Shown piece after piece: positions 56,159 to 64,000 of a DNA stretch of 64,000 nt. The position numbers were made by a program, and so were the translations under genes. The number at the start of each line of letters is the position of its first letter. The first letter of the stretch is position 1. The notes under the pieces were generated by a model. That model did not search any database, was not told the origin of the DNA, and saw only the letters and a list, made by a program, of their open reading frames with translations. This DNA comes from Polytrichum commune (Eukaryota; Streptophyta; Polytrichopsida; Polytrichales; Polytrichaceae). The stretch is taken from assembly GCA_950295325.1 (NCBI GenBank), contig OX485803.1:13766001-13830000 (forward strand), given 5' to 3'.

Positions 56159-58655
56159 TTGAAGGACCTAGCAGAACAGATTCCCGATGGTTTCTACTCC
56201 AGTCCTAGAGTACTTTGGAACCCACTACCCGGGACATGTAACACCATACCTAACAAGAGGTTGGCGCCACTCAACTCGAAGCCAACCAAGGTTCAATGCA
56301 TCACATTCAACACCGAAGTTGCATCGGACCCACTTACATTGGCTGAGGCCAAAGCATCACCAGAATGGCCCGACTGGAGTAAAGCTTTAGAGACCGAATA
56401 CGCATATCTCAGGAAGCACCAGGTATTCGGCAAGATATCCACTGAACTCACAAAACCTCCAGTGGGCCACAAACTAATTTTCTCTAGAAAATTTGATGCC
56501 AACGGCAAGTTGCTTCGGTTCAAGGTCCGTCTTGTTGCTCAAGGCTTCTCGCAACGACCGGGAGATGACTTCGACCAAACTTACGCCCCCGTCCTGGATA
56601 TCACATCATTCATGTATCTGTTGGCATTCGCAGTCCATTTTCGCCTTGAAATCTTTTTGATGAATGTTGTAACAACATACCTATATACCTATATACAGGA
56701 TGTCGCAACCCTTGCTAGCCCCCCTTGACCATCTTGCCAATTTTCATTTCCTAGCAAAGGTTATGAGCGCTAACCCTTCGCATACCGCCATGCTAATGGT
56801 TAGCTCCTCTCACCCCGGACCTTATAGTTCATAGGAGGGGAACCAACCCTCCTACTTTGCTTTCGGGACTCACCCCTTCAATCGGTAACCAACCCCTTTA
56901 ATCGGTAACCAATCCTTAGATGTGGACTTCCATCCATGGAAGTCCAATCTTATGTTGATCATCGCGTTGCCGGAGCAACACTACAACAACCCGAACCATA
57001 CTAGGCAACTATGGCCTCACATTAGGCCAATGCCAATGGAGGCCGTGCCGTTCGGCCTCGGGTGGGTGAGGCCACACCACCTCACCCATATAAGCCTCTA
57101 GGACTTCACGCGGGGCCCCTACCCCACCGTCAACCAACCTCTTGTCTCTCTACCAAGAGTTGGGGCCAAGTGGACATTTTCCTTTAGCTGCTGGGCCTAG
57201 AAGCCCCCAGCAGCTTCAGACCATCATAACTTCCTTGTATGATGTCTGATCATAACAACCAACCACTCCATCTTCATCTACACTTCACGTAGATGCCGAT
57301 GGACTCCTCACTTGCCCCATTCGGGGGCAAGTATTTAGGAAGTTATGCCTGTTTGAACCTTGGCAGTCCCGGGAATCACTCCCAGGCACTGCTGTACCAG
57401 GGTGCTGTCCCGGGACAGCACCCCACTGAAATGGCCATAACTCCTAGCTCACACCTCCGATTGAGGTGTTCTTGAGCTTTCTAGAATCACCACGCCATGA
57501 GCTACGCATAACTCATGGCCTTACCCTTGTGCCTCCTAGTCTTCGTGGGTGGGAGGCGTTCCCAACGCCCGGGGCCCTCACCCACACTAGGATCATTTGG
57601 GCCCTCTCACCAACGGCGCCACAAGTCCCGGGTGTCACTCCGGGGTCCCCCTTGTGCCCATGGTGTTTCGGGCACTCCTCATGGAGAGGTGCGCAACACA
57701 GGATATGCTCCTGTATATCTCATCCCCTCCAGATTTCTTACCAAAGCTGCCTACCCCCTCACCCGGGAGATTTCTAGGCCTACGCATATGTAAGGCACTA
57801 TACGGCTTAAAGCAAGCCGGAAGAATGTGGTACCACCTATTCTGTGATTTTTTGATTTCACATGGATTCTTGCATGATCCAACTCTACCATGCATATTTA
57901 CCTTGACTCAAATTTCACAATATCTAATTGTGGCCGTCTATGTGGATGATCTAAATCTAATTGGATCACCCGCATTATGTAAGTACACCGAAGCCTTACT
58001 CACGGCCCAATTTGACATGAAGTTGCTCGGAAAGACCTCGTTTTGTCTTGGTTTACAGATTCAGTACTTTCCGAATGGCGTCCTCCTACACCAACAGTCA
58101 TACACCTGCAAGCTGCTCAAAATTCTCAACATGGATCGAGCCCACGCGTTGGCCGCACCAATGATCGGGAGGAGCCGCAGTGATGACGATACGTACCAAC
58201 CTTGCTCGGAGGAGGAGGAGATAGTGGACAGGTCCAAGTACCTCACGGCGGTTGGAGCGTTCACATACTTAACCACGCACACAAGGCCGGACATCGCCTT
58301 CGCAACAAAGATACTCGCAATGCACAGTAAAAAACCGACCGCCCGCCATTGGAATGGTGTTAAGCACCTACTCCGATACTTACGAGGAACGGAAGACCTC
58401 GGGTTGTACTACAAAAATGACACAAATGGTGAGATCACAGGATATGCCGACTCCGGATTCAAAACAGATGAAGTAACATGCAAGTCTCAGACCGGTTACA
58501 TATTCATCAAGAACGGAGCACCGATATCGTGGAAATCGGCTAAGCAAACTGTAACTGCCACATCCACGAATCATGCCGAACTCTTAGCATTTCACGAAGC
58601 TTCAAGAGAAGCAGTATGGCTAAGTTACGATTTAGGATTGTGTATATTTTTTTGG
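56159..58655 (+). pseudogene. Copia reverse transcriptase and RNase H, split by an insertion
   Basis: The reverse transcriptase start is readable at 56187-56701 (WSKALETEYAYLRKHQVFG, FKVRLVAQGFSQRPGDDF, VVTTYLYTYIQD). The frame then enters the 996 bp insertion. It resumes at 57705 as MLLYISSPPDFLPKLPTPSP, ALYGLKQAGRMWYHLF and the catalytic AVYVDDLNLIG, followed by the RNase H region (GYADSGFKTDEVTCKSQTGY, ATSTNHAELLAFHEASREAVW) to a stop at 58656. Confidence 0.92.
56702..57697 (+). mobile_element. 996 bp palindrome-array insertion in Copia reverse transcriptase
   Basis: ACAGGAT occurs at 56695-56701 and again at 57698-57704, as expected of a 7 bp TSD; removing the insert and one copy restores the reverse transcriptase frame. 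The ends, gtcgcaaccc and (reverse complement) gttgcgcacc, are loosely inverted. The body is a run of short palindromes, most perfect: 56832-56854, 56924-56945 (10 bp arms), 57039-57059, 57063-57088 (9 bp arms), 57186-57215 (10 bp arms), 57217-57248, 57275-57295, 57310-57332 (9 bp arms), 57400-57423 (24 bp perfect palindrome), 57446-57478, 57494-57519, 57536-57590 (nested). It encodes no protein I can recognise, and GC content is well above its host. I know no named family with this plan. Confidence 0.8.
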
Positions 58656-59041
58656 TGAATGTAGGATTGAGTTGAGGAGGGAAAAATGGTTGAGGCATGG
58701 TTTGGATGTAAAGGAAGAAAAATGGTACTAGTGCAAGAGATCTTGGCCAAACAATGCAAAATGAATTAGAAGTTCAAACCAACGGTCATATTCGAGGATA
58801 ATGCAGCATGTGTCGCCCAAATGAACACGGGGTTCATTAAGGCCGATCGGGTGAAACACATCAGCCCACATATATTTGGATTTGCTGAAGACCTTATAGA
58901 AACATGTCAGATTATGATAAAGAAGATAGAATCCGAAAACAACATAGCCGATATGCTCACAAAGGCCTTACTGGCTTACAAGCATAAGAAGCTAGTGTTA
59001 GAGGTAGGAATGAAAACCTTACACGAACTCATTTCGAACTA
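58656..59041 (+). pseudogene. Copia RNase H C-terminal end
   Basis: After a break of about 130 bp of unrelated sequence (58629-58760), the end of the polyprotein is readable: MNTGFIKADRVKHISPHIFG, then SENNIADMLTKALLAYKHKK, and a stop at 59040. Confidence 0.8.
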
Positions 59042-59124
59042 GATTACATTCTTTTATTTATTGCTGGTTTTCCCCTTTGGGTTTTACAGTAGTAAAGTTT
59101 TTAATGAGGTAATCGCTATAGTTT

Positions 59125-59133
59125 GAGGAGGAG
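59125..59133 (+). promoter_or_regulatory. Copia polypurine tract
   Basis: GAGGAGGAG directly before the right LTR would prime plus-strand DNA synthesis during reverse transcription. Confidence 0.8.
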
Positions 59134-59382
59134 TGTTAAGGCAGCCTATAGCTAGCCTGATGACCTATAGCCGAATATAGATGACGGTAGCCGCCTTCCG
59201 GAAGGTGGCTACACTATCCCCGCGGTAGTGGGTCCGGGGTTAGTTAAACATAGTATTGTAGGCTACTAAGTGGCGGCTAAGCCCCATTAATGTACTTAGT
59301 CTTAAAGCATATATATACGACCACATGACTCTTGTTAGTCACTTGCACCATTACGCTCACCGGCTATTGCCTAGTCTTAACA
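59134..59382 (+). repeat. Copia right LTR
   Basis: 249 bp, identical to the left LTR apart from one C/T difference (gacgacc against gatgacc). A MITE starts 9 bp after its end. Confidence 0.95.
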
Positions 59383-59391
59383 ATATGCTCA

Positions 59392-59891
59392 GGGCCACTT
59401 CACACATTAGACTGAGAGCATGTGACCATTACACTTCAAGCACTCTCATTGGTGGAAAAAACGAAGCCAGTCCAAGTTTGCTTCACACTATGTTTGAGGG
59501 ACCAACGGAGTATGTGAATGCAAGATGGATGTAAAAGTCTACATGGATTCCTACATGGCATCGTTTGAATCATGTTTCAAGGTCACTTGAACTATTTTCA
59601 AAAACCACCTCTTGAAGGTAGGCCTAACACAAAACCGGGAGACCATGGCATTTTGAATGCTCACAACCGTTGATTTATTGTATTTTATCTTGTTTGAGGA
59701 TGCGCATGAATAGAAATTCATTGAAATAGCATTTGGTTGAGGGCCCGATCACATATGGGTTCACACTACACTTGAGGATCCGTGACCACAATACATGATT
59801 TTGGAGGTGTCTTGGAACGGCCTTTGGACACTTTCTTTTGGGCTCTCACAATTTCATGGTCACGGCTCTTGGCTCCTGTGCGAAGTAGCCC
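59392..59891 (+). mobile_element. MITE class A next to the Copia right LTR
   Basis: A 500 bp element from GGGCCACTTCACACATTAG to gtgcgaagtagccc. The flanking triplets (TCA left, TTG right) do not match, so the TSD has decayed. Confidence 0.88.
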
Positions 59892-59894
59892 TTG

Positions 59895-61498
59895 TGTATG
59901 CGACAAATTCCTCTCGCCAATGCAAACACCATTGGAGCATTAAAATGGCCTCACAGGTCAACATATTCTATAAAGATATTCTACTTGAATCCCCAATCAT
60001 GAAAAGGGTCAACATGTAGAAGGCTCTTCCCTAAAAGAAGCCTCGTACACCCTTTTGAAGATTCTTATCCGTACTTTTTCCATCCCTTTCCAACTCTTGC
60101 CTCAAAAGTAAAAGCATAGTTGTGAAAGAGGAATCCTTGGGCTGAAAAGCATTGCGCCTTCCCTTGAACATTGCCACTTCATTGAAATCAGGCCATTCAA
60201 ATTCCATTGTGCATGTAATATTGTCTCTCAATAGACTATGGTAATGCTGATTCTACCAACAGTGAGCTTGTCATCCACTTTTGGGGATAAACCTTTTTAT
60301 TAATGATGCCCGTACTACATGACATTGGCAACTTTCCAATATCTATACATTTATTTATTATTTCTTCCCCCTCCCTTCTTGAGTAGCATGTACTTTTCAC
60401 GCAATTCTAGGATGAAAATATCTCTCACAATGTGTAGTCAACCAATAACAAGCTCAACATAGGGCTTGATGGTAAAGCGAAAAAACAACCTCATTTCCAA
60501 ACGACATGAAAGCCCGTCTGCCAATACAATTGGCCTTGGGGAATGTACATTTTTGATGCCCAATGTTAGTTAGTGTTAAAGTGTGTGTTAATTGAAGAAG
60601 AGGGTTGGGGCAAATGTGTGGTTTAAGGTACATTATTCAGTTACTTTTCTTAACATGACACTTATATTTGAGTGGCATGTGGTTAGATGTGGCCCCAAGA
60701 ATGGATACCACACAAACATTTGTTTAAAAGAGATTGGACAACACGTATAAAATATGGTAGCTGTTCTAGATACAATAGGCAACATGATTAGGAGGGTTTA
60801 TATGACCATTTGATAGGCATGAGAATCCTCACTTTGATATTCAATATAACTATTCACGTGAGTTCCGAAAAATTATGAGTAAAGTGGCTACAACCTCGAT
60901 TTGGATTTGCTAATCATCTTGTATTAATCACTTGTTTCATATCCTAAGAGAAGTGGGTTATTTGGAAAAAGTGACCATTTAAGGTCTGCCTACGATAGTG
61001 AGTTTAAGGATGGATGGCATGCATTCTAGTGGAAGCTATTCTCTATTCTAGGAGCATGATAATGTAGTGTTTTTGGGATTTGCGTGGGGACGTTGTGTTG
61101 GTATGGCATGTTAGGAACAAGATGTTATAGAAATCTTGGGCATTGAGTATAAGGTAATAGTGCCTTAAAGTAACACCTTCCTTTAGGTGACATCTATTTT
61201 TCATCCTTAAGCCATCAACAAGTGAGTGCAATGGTTCCATCGAGTAGGTCATTGTTAAAAGTGATTAATCATATGCAACATTAAGTACAAAAATAACACC
61301 ACTTTGGCCATTCATAATAGTGATGTAAGGATGCAAGAATGCTCCAAGAAGAGCACCAACTTTGGCCAATCACAATGGCTGATTGGGCATCTATCTACTC
61401 AACAAGGTGGTGTAAGAAGTGATCCACGAAAGGGGACAACACCTTCATTTAATATAAGTCTCTCACCCGAAATAAGGTTGATTTTGTGGTGATACTCA
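59895..61498. other. Gene-free sequence
   Basis: No supportable gene. It holds copy 2 of the 37480 repeat at 60660-60995. Short frames such as 60031-60231 have no family resemblance. Confidence 0.45.
60660..60995 (+). repeat. Dispersed repeat pair, copy 2
   Basis: Diverged counterpart of 37480-37810: gtggttagat..., the tattcacgtgagtt block, cctcgatttggatttgctaat, and agagaagtgggtta. Confidence 0.65.
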
Positions 61499-61743
61499 GG
61501 GCCACTTCACACATGAGACTAAGAGCCCGTGACCATTACACTTCAAGCACTCTCATTGGTGGAAAAGGCGGAGCCAATCCAAGTTCGCTTCACACCACTC
61601 TTGAGGGGCCAACAGAGTATGTGCATGCAAGATGGATGTAAAGTCTACATGGATTCCTACATGGCATCAAATGGATCATGTTTCATAGTCACTTGGATTA
61701 TTTTCAAAAACCACCTCTTGGAGGTAGGCCTAACACAAAACCG
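61499..61743 (+). mobile_element. MITE class A, left half only
   Basis: It starts GGGCCACTTCACACATGAG and matches class A up to cctaacacaaaaccgg at 61743, where it stops and unrelated sequence leading into the dispersed repeat begins. The right half is absent from the window. Confidence 0.88.
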
Positions 61744-61789
61744 GTTGTTCTATGCTATAGAGTCTTGGAGCTATCTATGAAAGTTCACC

Positions 61790-62260
61790 AAACCCAAAAT
61801 GTTATGCTATAACGCCAAAACCAAGAGACACAAAACTCTATAACAGGCTGGTGAACTAGCATAGATAGCTCTGCTCTGTACAGAATAGAAAGAGAGCAAG
61901 GATTCATTTCAGCATTGAGCTCTTGGTGCTGGCAGAGTTGAAAGAGATTGTTGTTCTTCCATTGCCAAGTATCAGACATTGTGGAAAACATACGAAACGA
62001 CAGACATTGCAGGAATTTGAAGGCAGCTACAATTAATCGGGCATCTACAATCCGTGCCTGTGTGAGATGCTTTTTGATCACAAACAGGGAAGAGGGTGCG
62101 AGTGGAGGAATCGATTTCTCACTCGTCCAAGCTCAAGCAGCTGGAATTTTGCCAAAGAAACCAACCCGAACAGAAGAGAAAAGGGGAAGCTCATGTGTTA
62201 TTCACTCTCGTCTTCGTCACTGGATGATGGAGCCCAATTCGATGCTCATAAAGAGCTGGG
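61790..62260 (-). repeat. Unnamed dispersed repeat, copy B
   Basis: The inverted counterpart of 2975-3395, with a clearer frame on the minus strand (IVAAFKFLQCLSFRMFSTMS, HQELNAEMNPCSLSILYRAE). It begins close to the point where the MITE at 61499 is cut, so its arrival may have removed the other half of that MITE. Confidence 0.7.
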
Positions 62261-62279
62261 GGTGATCCCCCTTTGTTAA

Positions 62280-64000
62280 TTTATGTACCTTATATAGGTG
62301 AATGCACCACTTGTCGAGAAGAAGTCTATGGGCGATGAAAGCAGCTTCTGGCTTCTGGTGAGGCCACGTCGCCTGTGCTTTCTCGACCGTCGGATCTGAC
62401 CGATATAACCCTCTCCCCTAATCTCCTCCGTCCACTGCCTGTGCAGATAGACAGACACTCACTCTCTTCACCTTCCCGATTCCGATTTCTTTGCCTATTC
62501 TCTTTGCCAGAGGTCATCTGATTACGCATTGTCTGTTCGGAGTGATTAATGACAGGACATCATGGTGCCATAGAATGCAATGTGCCGATTACAAGTGGCA
62601 TAATGCATTGCAAGAATTAGTTCATTTTGTTTACATTGGGTAGCCCTACTCGGATTGGGCATTCCTAGATTTATGGGTCATCACCTTAGGCTACCGCCCT
62701 TGACAGTAGGCCTTTAATTCCATGAATGCCCTCTCCTTGAGGCCCTACCCTGTACGTAATTAAGGGTGAAGAGGCACTAGAAGAAATCATGTCCAAATGA
62801 ACCTTGTCATGTGGTGACGGTGACCTCTCAGACGTGCTCTCAGATCACTGCCATTTTGATTGTCACCCTCAATTCCATTGCCATTTTGATTGCAAATTGG
62901 GTGCCATTGGGTTAACACCAATTTTGTTTTAAATGTTGTGTATTATGCTATCACTAGCACTTGGCATGGGCAACCATCACCGTTTCGATGACCAATTGGT
63001 AGGCATTGGTGCATGTTTCGTGTTGTGGGTTTGCATTCTGGATAGGAAGGTTCCTGATGGGTGGGGTTTCAAAGTTCCACACGTGTTGTGGGAACTCTTT
63101 ACCTTCACAAGCACGTCGATGGCTTGCTTTTTGTGACCTCTGCCTATTGAGGTTGGGGGAGTATTATGTCCATTTGTCGGAGGACTTGATCCCCTCTAAC
63201 ATACACCGACACCATCTATTCTTGCCTCTCCTGGTCAATTGTTCACAGTTTGTATTCACTTGAGATGCCTTAGTGAGTGGCTGCCCCCACCGGTGATTTT
63301 ACCGGTTATTCCCACTATGTTAAGACTATTTGCACCACTAAGGGGGCAAAGAAGGGGGGGGGGGGGGGGGAGAGAAGGAGGAAATCACTTTCCTCTACAC
63401 AAGTTGGCGACACTTGGTTGGAACCCGTGCTTGAATGTGTGAGGAAGGAGTGAGTGATGCAAGGTTGCATTTCAAAGTAAATTGAGTGTACATTTGTGAG
63501 GTTTTCAAGGTTTTTAAGTAAGGGTGGAAGAACAAGTTTTTGGTGTAGAACATTTCAATGTGAGTACAATATTCCTTCTGAACTCTTCCGTCACAATCTG
63601 ATTTTGTTCATTGTTGAATTCCATGTGTTTTGTTACTTGCATGATGAGCTTTGGCATGTTTTGTATGCAACTTAAGCTATGACCTCCATTCTGAATTCTT
63701 CCTCACAATCTGATACTCAAGTTTGTTTTGATTTTAATTTTTTCTTCAGTTTCATCATTCTGACCAAGAGTTGCAGGCACGAATGTAAACATTGCTTAGA
63801 CACAACAAATAACCATTTGTATACGTATTTGTATAAATACAAATCCATATATGTATGGATATATATAAAATATTATAAACAAACACAAAAGCATACCCAT
63901 TTACAAACGATCATTTGTAAGTTCCAAGGCAACGCATAAAACAACTTTTTTTTTTACGAACGTGCGTTTGTAAACATCCGTACCCAAAACCCAATGATAC
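62280..64000. other. Gene-free sequence to the window end
   Basis: No gene is supported. A run of 17 G lies at 63354-63370, and ACCGGT occurs twice near 63290-63306. The last 300 bp are very AT-rich with tata-type simple sequence. Confidence 0.45.

Larger units (their letters stand above)
52550..59382 (+). mobile_element. Copia (Ty1) LTR retrotransposon, damaged interior
   Basis: A 6.83 kb element with the order LTR, gag, protease, integrase, reverse transcriptase, RNase H, LTR that defines Copia. The LTRs are 249 bp each, begin TG, end CA and differ at one base. Flanks GTATG (52545-52549) and ATATG (59383-59387) look like a 5 bp TSD with one change. A polypurine tract GAGGAGGAG precedes the right LTR. 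The interior has a gag frameshift, stops in integrase, a 996 bp foreign insertion in reverse transcriptase and a break in RNase H, so it cannot be autonomous. Confidence 0.95.

Noticed and set aside
57293-57793. ORFs inside the hairpin insertion
   Set aside because: Overlapping frames arise from GC-rich palindromes and have no family resemblance.

Overview
The window is nuclear DNA of a land plant. Evidence: a two-exon RBCS gene with a plastid transit peptide and the classic first-intron position, a nuclear CLPP3-type plastid protease subunit, a 17-exon HEN2/MTR4-type RNA helicase, an EDS5-clade MATE transporter, a eukaryotic eL13 gene, and plant-type Copia and PIF/Harbinger elements. Introns are AT-rich with GT-AG ends. 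The species cannot be named from the sequence alone. The RBCS, ClpP and MATE sequences look unlike flowering plants, so a non-seed plant is my guess, held loosely.

Layout. 0.5-0.9 kb: an unassigned small ORF. 1.4-2.2 kb (minus): RBCS. 3.0-3.4 kb: one copy of an unnamed dispersed repeat. 4.05-12.5 kb (plus): a 14-exon MATE gene whose 5' end lies in a tandem triplication. 13.4-18.5 kb: a PIF/Harbinger element with transposase and Myb-like genes in convergent orientation and a MITE nested in the Myb-gene intron. 18.5-21.7 kb: LINE debris. 21.7-24.0 kb (minus): RPL13. 24.4-31.3 kb: gene-free DNA with a hairpin-dense insertion, an 811 bp terminal-inverted-repeat (TIR) element and several MITEs. 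31.3-32.3 kb (minus): intronless CLPP3. 32.6-39.4 kb: more MITEs, one split by a 5'-truncated LINE with a 12 bp target-site duplication (TSD). 40.1-50.9 kb (plus): HEN2. 52.5-59.4 kb: a Copia element with 249 bp LTRs differing at one base, a decayed interior, and a 996 bp hairpin-rich insertion inside reverse transcriptase. 59.4-64 kb: MITEs and the second copy of the 3 kb repeat.

The host genes form no operon-like unit. RBCS, CLPP3 and probably the MATE protein act in the plastid; HEN2 and eL13 act in nuclear RNA decay and the ribosome. Repeats dominate: at least ten pieces of one MITE family (TIR GGGCCACTTCACAC..., TSD TTA/TAA) in two length classes.

Most worth a second look: two insertions made almost entirely of consecutive short palindromes (24426-24708 and 56702-57697), each bounded by direct repeats that look like TSDs; tandem triplications at the 5' ends of both the MATE and HEN2 genes; a 0.5 kb MITE inverted repeat; and the mismatch between near-identical LTRs and a ruined Copia interior.
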